A stretch of 64,000 nucleotides of DNA from Kaistia defluvii (GTDB lineage Bacteria; Pseudomonadota; Alphaproteobacteria; Rhizobiales; Kaistiaceae). Position numbers and translations under genes: made by a program. Location: assembly GCF_026343955.1 (NCBI RefSeq), contig NZ_JAPKNI010000006.1:180416-244415 (forward strand), written 5' to 3'. Shown in pieces: positions 8,444 to 17,480 of the stretch (positions are counted from its first letter, which is position 1; every line of letters begins with the position of its first letter). The notes under the pieces were generated by a model that searched no databases, was not told where the DNA came from, and worked only from the letters and a program-made list of their open reading frames with translations.

Positions 8444-9679
8444 TTATTCCGTGGCGATGATGTCGGCGAACTTCGCCTGGAGGTCCGCCGGGGCCTGCGA
8501 CGGAGTGGTCCAGAACTGGCCGATGACGTCCTGGATCGAGCCGATCTTGTCCGGCGTCTGCAGGAAGTCGAAGCCCGGGACCGAACCGTTCTCGGTGCCG
8601 AGCAGCTTCAGGCCGGCCTGGGCGCAGGCGTCGAGCTTCGAGGTGTCGACATCGCCGCGAACCGGGACGGAGCCCTTCTTGGCGTTGAAGGCGACCTGGG
8701 TCTCCGGCGTCAGCATGGTGTGGGCGAGCAGCGCCTGGGCCTTCTGGGCGTCGGCATTGTCGGTCTTCGGGAAGACGAACACGTCGCCGCCGATCCAGTA
8801 GACCTGGTTGCCGATGCCGGGAACGCAGCCGACTTCCTTGCCGGGGGTCAGGCCGGCGGCGATCACTTCGCCCTTGGCCCAGTCGCCCATGAAGTTGAAG
8901 CCTGCCTTGCCCGAGACGACGAGGCCGGTGGCCTGGTTCCACTGGCGGCCCTGCTGGCCCGGATCGCCATATTCGCGAAGCTTGCCGAAGGTCTCGACGA
9001 CCTTGGCGAATTCCGGCGACTTCACGGCTTCGACATTGTTGTCGCCATAGACCTTCAGATAGAGGTCGCGGCCGCCGACGCCGAGCAGGACGTCGTTGAA
9101 CAGCAGGACCTGCGTCCAGGCGTCGCCCGACTGCGCCATCGGAATGACGCCGGCTGCCTTCAGCTTGTCCATGGCGGCGAACAGTTCGTCCCAGGTCTTC
9201 GGCGGCTCGATCTGGTTCGCTTCGAGCAGGGCCGTGTTGTACCAGAGCCAGTTGTTCGAGTGGATGTTGACCGGGACGGCGAAGTAATGGCCGTCACGCG
9301 AAACAGCCTTCACGAGAACCGGCGACAGGAACTTGTCCCAGCCATCGGCCTTGGCGACTTCGTCCAGATTGCCGAGCAGGCCCTGGGCGACCAGGTCCTC
9401 GAACTGCTTGCCGGTATTGAACTGCATGGCGGTCGGCGGGTTGCCGCCGACGATGCGGTTGATGCCGGCGGCGCGAGCGGCTTCGCCACCCGCGATGGCG
9501 GCGTCGACCCACTCACCGCCAGCGGCGTTGAACTGGTCGGCAAACACCTTCACGGCAGCGGATTCGCCGCCGGAGGTCCACCAGTGGATGACTTCGGCTT
9601 TTTCGGCCGCGACCGACGGACCAGCCATCAGGGCCACGACTGCTGCTGCACCGAGCAACGCCTTGGTAAAATGCTTCAT
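8444..9679 (-). CDS. Carbohydrate ABC transporter substrate-binding protein
   Basis: The 411-aa protein begins with a Sec signal peptide (MKHFTKALLGAAAVVALMAG, cleavage probably after SVAA). It continues as an extracellular solute-binding protein family 1 fold, with IHWWTSGGES at the mature N-terminus, then NIHSNNWLWYN and FNFMGDWAKGE. These are features of glucose/mannose-type CUT1 binding proteins. It captures the sugar in the periplasm for the permeases encoded downstream. The start has a strong GGAGGAGG ribosome-binding site. It is the first gene of the operon and lies divergent from the LacI regulator, with an operator-like palindrome between them. Confidence 0.95.
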   Translation of the reverse strand: MKHFTKALLGAAAVVALMAGPSVAAEKAEVIHWWTSGGESAAVKVFADQFNAAGGEWVDAAIAGGEAARAAGINRIVGGNPPTAMQFNTGKQFEDLVAQGLLGNLDEVAKADGWDKFLSPVLVKAVSRDGHYFAVPVNIHSNNWLWYNTALLEANQIEPPKTWDELFAAMDKLKAAGVIPMAQSGDAWTQVLLFNDVLLGVGGRDLYLKVYGDNNVEAVKSPEFAKVVETFGKLREYGDPGQQGRQWNQATGLVVSGKAGFNFMGDWAKGEVIAAGLTPGKEVGCVPGIGNQVYWIGGDVFVFPKTDNADAQKAQALLAHTMLTPETQVAFNAKKGSVPVRGDVDTSKLDACAQAGLKLLGTENGSVPGFDFLQTPDKIGSIQDVIGQFWTTPSQAPADLQAKFADIIATE

Positions 9680-9768
9680 GCTTCCTCCTCCCGGGGTTCA
9701 GCGCCTTTCCTCAAAGGCGCCAATTCGTGAACGTCCGTCCGATCTGCCGGACTTGAACGCCCGAATTC

Positions 9769-9796
9769 TTGTAATCGATTACATCTACCGTATACT
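9769..9796 (+). promoter_or_regulatory. Candidate sigma-70 promoter of the LacI-type gene
   Basis: TTGTAA (9769-9774) and TATACT (9791-9796) are separated by 16 bp and lie about 73 bp before the GTG start. Assignment is by eye. Confidence 0.45.
9770..9783. promoter_or_regulatory. Operator-like palindrome for the LacI-family regulator
   Basis: TGTAATCGATTACA is a perfect 14-bp palindrome centred on CG, the usual geometry of LacI-family operators. It lies in the divergent intergenic region between the binding-protein gene and the lacI-type gene. It also overlaps a candidate -35 (TTGTAA, 9769-9774) of the regulator's promoter, so autoregulation as well as repression of the ABC operon is likely. 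Confidence 0.75.
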
Positions 9797-9868
9797 CCCC
9801 AAACCGGCTGTCAACGCAAAGTTATTTTGCAGTGCAAAAGAAAAGCCGGACTGGGGAAGGACCAAACG

Positions 9869-10930
9869 GTGCGAAAATCAGAACCGCCGGAGCCGGAAGC
9901 GGCTGCCCGATCCGTCACGATCCAGGACGTCGCGCGCCGCGCTGGCGTGTCCACGGCGACGGTCAGCCGGGCGCTCGCCCTGCCGGAACGGGTGACCGAG
10001 GCGACCCGCGCCGCGGTGTTTTCGGCCATCCGCGAAACCGGCTATACGCCCAACGCGGCTGCCCGGTCGCTGCGCGCCAAATCGACCAAGATGGTGCTGG
10101 TGCTGCTGCCCGGCATCGGCAATTCGTTCTTCACGCCGGTGCTGAATGCGCTGGAGGAAGTGTTCACCGAGGGCGGGTACGGCGTGCTGATTGGCTATAC
10201 GCGTCAAAGCCGTAGCCGCGAGACGCACTATGCTCGCGTGATCAGGGCCGGGCAGGTCGACGGTGTTCTGGTCGTCACCGGGAATGTCCCGCGCGACGAG
10301 GAATTCGTCTCGGTGCCGGACACGGTTCCCGTGTCGCTGATGTTCTCCGAAATTCCCGGCACGCCGCAATTCTCGGTCTTCGACGTCGACAATCGCGGCG
10401 CCTCGGCCGAGGCGGTGCGGTATCTGATTTCGCAGGGCCATCGCCGCATCGCCCATATTCCCGGCGCCGAGGGCGGGCTCGAGGCGAGCGAGCGTCTCGG
10501 TGGGTATTGCGATGCAATGCGCGAGGCAGGGTTGCCGGTCGATCCGGCGCTGATCTGGCGGGGCGCCAGCAATTTCGACTTTGCTTCCGGCGAGCGGGCA
10601 GCCAGGGATTATTTCGCGCTCGACGAAAAGCCGACCGCGGTCTTCGCGGCGGCAGACGAGATCGCGCTCGGTTTCATGCGGGCGCTGAAGAACCGGGGCG
10701 TCGGCATTCCGGCCGATGTATCGGTCATCGGCTTCGACGATACGGAATATGCCGTGCACTACGATCCGGCGCTGACGACGATGCGCCAGCCGCGCAACGA
10801 GATGGGCCGGCTCGCCGCCACCGATCTGCTGCGCCGCATGGCGACGGGGCGCGACGGCACGGTGCCGACCCTGAAGGTGCGTCTGGCCTGCGAACTCGTG
10901 GTGCGGGAAAGCGTGCGGGCGGTGGAGTAG
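9869..10930 (+). CDS. LacI-family transcriptional regulator
   Basis: This DNA-binding repressor has an N-terminal LacI helix-turn-helix (VARRAGVSTATVSRAL, about residues 18-33) and hinge helix (YTPNAAARSLRAKST). A periplasmic-binding-protein-like effector domain follows, ending in FDDTEYAVHYDPALTTMRQP. The GTG at 9869 is preferred over an ATG 42 bases upstream because GGGGAAGG sits eight bases before it. The product is 353 aa. Its position, divergent from the sugar ABC operon with a palindrome between them, says that it controls that operon, presumably with the transported sugar or a derivative as inducer. Confidence 0.93.
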   Translation: MRKSEPPEPEAAARSVTIQDVARRAGVSTATVSRALALPERVTEATRAAVFSAIRETGYTPNAAARSLRAKSTKMVLVLLPGIGNSFFTPVLNALEEVFTEGGYGVLIGYTRQSRSRETHYARVIRAGQVDGVLVVTGNVPRDEEFVSVPDTVPVSLMFSEIPGTPQFSVFDVDNRGASAEAVRYLISQGHRRIAHIPGAEGGLEASERLGGYCDAMREAGLPVDPALIWRGASNFDFASGERAARDYFALDEKPTAVFAAADEIALGFMRALKNRGVGIPADVSVIGFDDTEYAVHYDPALTTMRQPRNEMGRLAATDLLRRMATGRDGTVPTLKVRLACELVVRESVRAVE

Positions 10931-10942
10931 GGTGTTTCTTCT

Positions 10943-11095
10943 GAACCCTCCCCTTGAGGGAGGGTCGAAAACGCCGTGGCGTTTTCGGGGAGGGGGCGTC
11001 GCCCGACAAGTCGGGATGGTTGTGCTACGAGGTCGGGAAGGAACCCCTCCCCAAAACCGCGACGCGGTTTTGACCCTCCCTCAAGGGGAGGGTTC
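10943..11095. repeat. Long intergenic inverted repeat (CCCTCCCCTTGAGGGAGGG family)
   Basis: The arms GAACCCTCCCCTTGAGGGAG... at 10943 and their exact reverse complement ending at 11095 match for 24 bp. Inside, two further imperfect arms (AAAACGCC.. GGCGTTTTCGGGGAGGGG and CCCCTCCCCAAAACCG..CGGTTTT) continue the symmetry, so the whole 153 bp could fold into one long hairpin. It looks like a MITE/REP-type element. No coding content is supported. Confidence 0.85.
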
Positions 11096-11132
11096 AAGGA
11101 GAGTTGGGGTGGCCCGCCTTGCCCTTAAGAGC

Positions 11133-12938
<1,806 letters not shown>

Positions 12939-13092
12939 TCGACGGGATGTAGCGATGCGCGAGGGCGGTAGCAAGGCGGATCGCGCAGGTGGGCGCGGAA
13001 CCGACGCGATCGGGCGACGCGTGCCCATGGCAGGGCGGAGGAGTTTCGCCTAAGCTTGGTCATCCGGTCGTCGGACGCGGGGGAGGACGAGC

Positions 13093-13662
13093 TTGGTCTA
13101 TCAAGGTTCCAACGGGGTGATGCAGGCCGAACTGGTCGCCCTGATGCGGGACGTCGCCTCGCGCGACGAAACCGCGTTCAAAAGGCTCTATGATCGTGCT
13201 TCCGCGAAACTATTCGCCGTGGTCCGCCGTATTGCCGTTAGTGAAGCAGCTGCCGAGGAGGCGCTGCAGGAGGCATGGGTCCGGATCTGGAATCATGCCG
13301 ACAGGTTTGATCCGGCCATGGCGTCCCCGATCACGTGGATGACGACGATAGCCCGTCACGCGGCGATCGACGCCGTACGCAAAGGATCGGAGCGCGTTTC
13401 GAAGACGACCGTCGTCATCGACGAGGAGCTGGCGGAAAAGCTGCCAGCCCCCGGCTCGACGGCGGATGGCCTGACCGGGCCGCAATTGCGGCGCTGCCTG
13501 GAAGGGCTGGAGCCCGACCGGCGCGGCATGGTGCTCCTGGCCTATAGCTATGGCTACAGCCGGGAGGAGTTGTCGCGGCGCTTCGACAAGCCGGTCGCGA
13601 CGGTGAAGACGATATTGCGGCGAAGCCTGATCGCCTTGAAGGAGTGCCTCGGTGGCCGATGA
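13093..13662 (+). CDS. ECF sigma factor, SigK type
   Basis: The ECF sigma factor has region 2 at about residues 22-95 (FKRLYDRASAKLFAVVRRI, then EEALQEAWVRIWNHADRFDP and WMTTIARHAAIDAVRK). Region 4 lies at about residues 135-185 (MVLLAYSYGYSREELSRRF, then VATVKTILRRSLIALKECL). The TTG start has GGGAGGA six bases upstream, the best ribosome-binding site available; an ATG at 13120 is the alternative. It overlaps the following RskA-type anti-sigma gene by 11 bases, the usual sigK-rskA arrangement. A fasciclin-domain gene lies 2.3 kb downstream. Confidence 0.92.
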   Translation: MVYQGSNGVMQAELVALMRDVASRDETAFKRLYDRASAKLFAVVRRIAVSEAAAEEALQEAWVRIWNHADRFDPAMASPITWMTTIARHAAIDAVRKGSERVSKTTVVIDEELAEKLPAPGSTADGLTGPQLRRCLEGLEPDRRGMVLLAYSYGYSREELSRRFDKPVATVKTILRRSLIALKECLGGR

Positions 13663-14338
13663 CGACGAAATGGAGGGCCTGGCCGGCGAATATGTGCTCG
13701 GCACGCTCGATCGGCCCGAGCGGGACGCGGTAGAGACGCGCGCCGCGAGCGATCCGGCGCTTCGCGCCGCGATCGGCGGCTGGGCCGGCCGGCTGCAACC
13801 GCTGGCCGACCTCGCCGGCGAGCAGGCGCCGCCCGACGGCCTCTGGGCCAGCATCCTTTCCCAGATCCGCGCCGTCGGCAGCGGCGGAGCGCGCGTGCTT
13901 CTGCTGGAGCGCACCGTGCGCCGGCTGCGGATCGCGACCGGCATCTTCGGCGCCGCGGCCGCCGTGCTCGCGGTCGTCGTGGCCAGCGACCGGCTCGTGC
14001 CGCCGCCGCCCGCCGCCAACTATGTCGCGGTCTTGGGCGGGGAGGGCGGCAAGCCGGCCTTCGTGGCGTCGGTCGATACCAATGCCGGCACCATCAGGCT
14101 GCGTCGGGTCGGCGATGCGCCGCCGCCGGACAAGAGCTACGAGCTTTGGCAGGTCCCGGCCGAAGGTCCGACCGTCTCGATGGGCGTCGCCGACAATCTC
14201 AGCGATCTCAAGTCGGTGAACGTCTCGCTGAAGCCGGGCGAAAAACTGGCGATTTCGCTGGAGCCCAAGGGTGGCTCGCCGACCGGCCAGGCGACCGGAC
14301 CGGTGGTCTATATCGGCGATCTGCTGCCGGCCGAGTGA
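13652..14338 (+). CDS. Membrane anti-sigma factor, RskA type
   Basis: The 228-aa protein starts with an anti-sigma N-terminal domain (LAGEYVLGTLDRPERDAVE). One membrane helix follows at about residues 91-110 (RIATGIFGAAAAVLAVVVAS). The periplasmic RskA domain comes last (AFVASVDTNAGTIRLRRV, SYELWQVPAEG, ending in GPVVYIGDLLP). It should hold the overlapping SigK-type factor at the membrane and release it on regulated proteolysis. The start is GTG inside the end of the sigma gene, so the two are translationally coupled. Confidence 0.92.
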   Translation: MADDDEMEGLAGEYVLGTLDRPERDAVETRAASDPALRAAIGGWAGRLQPLADLAGEQAPPDGLWASILSQIRAVGSGGARVLLLERTVRRLRIATGIFGAAAAVLAVVVASDRLVPPPPAANYVAVLGGEGGKPAFVASVDTNAGTIRLRRVGDAPPPDKSYELWQVPAEGPTVSMGVADNLSDLKSVNVSLKPGEKLAISLEPKGGSPTGQATGPVVYIGDLLPAE

Positions 14339-14374
14339 GCCGGCATCCCTCGTCGCGAGATATCGAGGCGGTGG

Positions 14375-15553
14375 CTAGGCCACCGCCTTTACTTTTTTAT
14401 CGATCCAGTTGCCCAGCCGTTCCAGCGCCGCGTCGAGGATAGAATCCTGCTTCGAGAAGCAGAAGCGCACGAAGGTCCTGGGCGCATCGCCGACATAGAA
14501 GGCCGAGACGGGGACGGCCGTGACGCCCGCTTCCACCGTCATGCGCTGGCAGATCTCGACATCGCTGCCGCCAAGCCCGAGCGCGGCGGTGTCGGCGGTG
14601 ACGAAATAGGTGCCGCCGCAGGGGACGACCTCGAAGCCAAGCCGCTCCAGCCCCGAGGCGAGCCGGTCGCGTTTCCTGGCGAGGTCTCCGGCCAGGCTGG
14701 CATAATAGCCGTCTTCCTTGGCCAGCCCGAACGCGACCGCCGACTGCAGGGCCGCCGGCGTCGTGAAGGTCGTGAACTGGTGCGCCTTGGCGATCGGATC
14801 GAGCAGGCGCGGCGTCGCCGTCACATAGCCGACCTTCCAGCCGGTCAGGGAGAAGGTCTTGCCGGCGGAACCGATGCGCACGGTCCGCTCGCGCATGCCG
14901 GGCAGCGTCATCAGCGGAATATGGGCGCGGTCGTCGAAGATGATGTGCTCATAGACTTCGTCGCAGATCGCATAGGCGTCGAAGCGCACGCAGAGTTCGG
15001 CGATCCCGCTCAGCTCGTCGCGGGTGAACACCTTCGCGGCCGGGTTCATCGGGTTGTTGAGCAGCACCGCCTTGGTCTTGTCGGAGAAGGCAGCGGCGAG
15101 TTGGTTGAGGTCGAGCTTCCAGAGCGGTGGCGTCACGCGCACCATCTTCGGAATCCCGCCCGCGCGCCGCACCAGCGGCACGTAGCAGTCATACAGCGGC
15201 TCGATCATCACGACTTCGTCGCCCGGCTCGATCAGCGACGTGAATACGTCGGAGAGCGCCTCGGTCGCGCCGGAAGTGACCAGGACCTCGGTCTTCCAGT
15301 CGATGTCGAGATCGTAGAATCGCTTGTTGGCGTGGGCCACGGCCTGGCGAAGCGCCGGCACGCCCATCATCGGCGGATACTGGTTGGGCCCGGCGATCAG
15401 CGCCTCGGCCGCCATCCGCCTTACGTCCTCCGGCCCGTCGACATCGGGAAAGCCCTGGCCGAGATTGATCGAGCCGTGCTCGATGGCAAGCCGCGACATC
15501 ACCTCGAAGATGGTGGTCGGAAGGCCGGTATAGACGGGATTGGTCGGTTTCAT
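14375..15553 (-). CDS. Pyridoxal-phosphate aminotransferase class I/II
   Basis: The 392-aa fold-type I aminotransferase has INLGQGFPDVDGP near the N-terminus, NNPMNPAAKVFTRDEL in the middle, then AICDEVYEHIIFD and the lysine motif SAGKTFSLTGWKVGY that binds PLP. The C-terminal FVRFCFSKQD provides the carboxylate-binding Arg. The GQGFPD and TGWKVGY patterns resemble methionine/kynurenine-type (YbdL/KAT) aminotransferases. The ATG at 15553 has GGAG upstream; a GTG four codons earlier is the alternative. It stands between sigma/anti-sigma and fasciclin genes but on the opposite strand. Confidence 0.93.
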   Translation of the reverse strand: MKPTNPVYTGLPTTIFEVMSRLAIEHGSINLGQGFPDVDGPEDVRRMAAEALIAGPNQYPPMMGVPALRQAVAHANKRFYDLDIDWKTEVLVTSGATEALSDVFTSLIEPGDEVVMIEPLYDCYVPLVRRAGGIPKMVRVTPPLWKLDLNQLAAAFSDKTKAVLLNNPMNPAAKVFTRDELSGIAELCVRFDAYAICDEVYEHIIFDDRAHIPLMTLPGMRERTVRIGSAGKTFSLTGWKVGYVTATPRLLDPIAKAHQFTTFTTPAALQSAVAFGLAKEDGYYASLAGDLARKRDRLASGLERLGFEVVPCGGTYFVTADTAALGLGGSDVEICQRMTVEAGVTAVPVSAFYVGDAPRTFVRFCFSKQDSILDAALERLGNWIDKKVKAVA

Positions 15554-15928
15554 AGGGAACTCCACTCGGCGCGCGGGAGATTATGGCGCGCACCCCGCCC
15601 GTGCAAGCAATCGCATGCCTTCGATACACCGGGTCGCAGGCGGTTTTTGCCATCAGCGCATCCTGGAGGTCGCCGCGTGCAATTTTTATGAGACGCGCTG
15701 AAACCGTTTGGATCTGCCGCCGTATAAGGTAGCAGAAGGACGTTTCGGACTCGATCAAGAAAATCCCGGAATTGGATACGGATGTAGATCGCATTTTGAA
15801 GATGCGATTTCCGTCAACGCTATCTCATCGCCTGAATACGGATTTTCTTGACTGTCACGATACGCGACTTCGGAAGTTCAACGTGGACCAACGGACGGGA
15901 AAATCCCGACGTTACAGGAGGAAGTCTC
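15554..15928. other. Intergenic region upstream of the fasciclin gene
   Basis: No gene is supported in this 375-bp gap. Its middle part (about 15690-15860) is clearly more AT-rich than the surroundings and probably holds the promoter of the fasciclin gene and that of the divergent aminotransferase. I could not assign -35/-10 boxes with confidence. Confidence 0.5.
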
Positions 15929-16498
15929 ATGTCTCATTTTGGCAATTTCATTCGCGTCGCGGCTGTCGCTACCCTGGCCCTCGGCGGCGTCGCCACCATG
16001 GCAGCCCCCAGCTTCGCCAAGACCGTGATGGTCGGCGGCGCGGCGATGTATCCCAACAAGAACATCGTCGAAAACGCGGTCAATTCGAAGGACCACACCA
16101 CGCTGGTCGCCGCCGTCAAGGCAGCCGGCCTGGTCGACACGCTGTCCGGTCCCGGTCCGTTCACCGTCTTCGCGCCCACCAACGAAGCCTTCGCCAAGCT
16201 GCCGGCCGGCACCGTCGACACGCTGCTGAAGCCCGCCAACAAGGACAAGCTGACCGCCGTCCTGACCTATCATGTCGTTCCCGGCAAGATTTCCGCCGCG
16301 GACATCATGAAGGCCGCCAAGAAGATGAATGGCATGGCCGAATACAAGACCGTGCAGGGCGAGTCGCTCAAGTTCAAGGTCGACGGCAAGAAGATCTGGG
16401 TCATGGACGCCAAGGGCGACAAGGCTCGCGTCACCATCGCCGACGTCAACCAGTCGAACGGCGTGATCCACGTCATCAACGCCGTCCTGCTTCCGTAA
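15929..16498 (+). CDS. Secreted fasciclin (FAS1) domain protein
   Basis: The 189-aa protein has a Sec signal peptide (about residues 1-31: [20 protein letters not shown], then PSFAK). A single FAS1 domain follows, with [47 protein letters not shown] and the final [16 protein letters not shown]1 proteins mediate adhesion or act as exported antigens. The start has AGGAGGA seven bases upstream. In mycobacteria SigK/RskA control the FAS1 proteins MPT70 and MPT83; here a SigK-type pair lies 2.3 kb away, suggesting the same regulon. A hairpin terminator follows the gene. Confidence 0.95.
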   Translation: MSHFGNFIRVAAVATLALGGVATMAAPSFAKTVMVGGAAMYPNKNIVENAVNSKDHTTLVAAVKAAGLVDTLSGPGPFTVFAPTNEAFAKLPAGTVDTLLKPANKDKLTAVLTYHVVPGKISAADIMKAAKKMNGMAEYKTVQGESLKFKVDGKKIWVMDAKGDKARVTIADVNQSNGVIHVINAVLLP

Positions 16499-16521
16499 TC
16501 GAGCCGGCGACGGTTTTGCTC

Positions 16522-16552
16522 GGAACCCGGCTGCCAGGCCGGGTTCCTTCTG
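16522..16552 (+). terminator. Terminator after the fasciclin gene
   Basis: A 9-bp stem (GGAACCCGG / CCGGGTTCC) with loop CTGCCAGG lies 24 bp after the stop and is followed by TTCT. Confidence 0.65.
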
Positions 16553-16718
16553 GCCCCGGCGCGGTCGGTTTCGCGCCGCCGTCGAATAAATCTGGCGGTC
16601 GTTGAAACCTTTCCGGCGCCCGCTCCGTACATTGAGGACAAGTTGGTGTTCCTGCCCCTGCCTCCTGGCACGTTCACCAACTCCCTGCGCGCCGCATCGC
16701 CTCCGCGATCTGCGCACT

Positions 16719-16759
16719 GGCACCGTTCCGGAGGCCGCCCCGCCCACTGGAACGGTGCC
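16719..16759. repeat. Perfect 11-bp inverted repeat
   Basis: GGCACCGTTCC (16719-16729) and GGAACGGTGCC (16749-16759) flank a 19-bp GC-rich spacer inside a 385-bp gap (16499-16883). No supported coding region lies there. The role is unknown. Confidence 0.6.
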
Positions 16760-16883
16760 GGACCTCTCCGTCTTTTGGAGTTGGTCCGGACGCGCATCGG
16801 CGCTCGCGCGACGACGTTCGCCTTCCGGCGCAACCGATCGGGGCGATTGCATCACCCGGACATGGGCTTGGGTTTTCTCGACC

Positions 16884-17291
16884 TCAGTAGGTGAGCATCG
16901 GCGGCAGGTTCTTCGCCTGCTCGATCCAGGTCTCGACGATCTTCTCCGAAGGCAATTGGCGCACCAGCTTCTTGGTGGCGTTGATCTCGGCCATCTTGGC
17001 CGCCAGATTGTCCGCCCGCCGGGTCTTCAACTCCTTGACCGTGTCGACGCCCGCCGCCTCGAGCAGCTCGGAATACTCCTCCGCGACGCCCTTGATGCGC
17101 ATCAGGTCGGCCATGTTGGCCCATTTCAGGATTTTGTCCTCGCCGAGCCCCGACGTCGCGGCAAGCGCCTTGCGCCCCTTCGGATCCTTCGCCTGCTCAA
17201 GAAGAGCGCCGGTCGTCCGGATGCCTGCGGCAATCAGCTTTTCTGCGAAGACAGTGCCGATGCCTTCGATATCCTTGATGGGGTAAGACAT
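16884..17291 (-). CDS. DUF4332 domain protein with helix-hairpin-helix repeats
   Basis: The 135-aa protein matches the DUF4332 pattern: YPIKDIEGIGTVFAEKLIAAGI at the N-terminus and a second HhH-like unit (MRIKGVAEEYSELLEAAGV). The motif hGIGxxxxxxLxxAGI is the classic helix-hairpin-helix found in DNA-binding or protein-binding modules. The ATG at 17291 has AGGAGAG eight bases upstream, so the longer open frame is not used. The gene stands alone, divergent from the HerA-like ATPase. Its function is unknown. Confidence 0.88.
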   Translation of the reverse strand: MSYPIKDIEGIGTVFAEKLIAAGIRTTGALLEQAKDPKGRKALAATSGLGEDKILKWANMADLMRIKGVAEEYSELLEAAGVDTVKELKTRRADNLAAKMAEINATKKLVRQLPSEKIVETWIEQAKNLPPMLTY

Positions 17292-17480
17292 TCTCGAACT
17301 CTCCTGAGCGAATCCCAAGTGCTGGAAGTCTAGGCTTGGATGTTCGCCTTTGTGTTCCGTCATGGCAAGTCGTCTCGTCACATCGGATGCGCGACAGTAG
17401 ATTGCGCCGAGCGGAATGGGTTCTATAAGGTCGCGATAGCCCTTCGATCCTCGAAGCGGCGGCGCCAGAGGAATGTGTCG

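Noticed and set aside
16643..16894. 83-codon open frame in the gap before the DUF4332 gene
   Set aside because: It has no ribosome-binding site or recognisable family and runs into the end of the opposite-strand gene.
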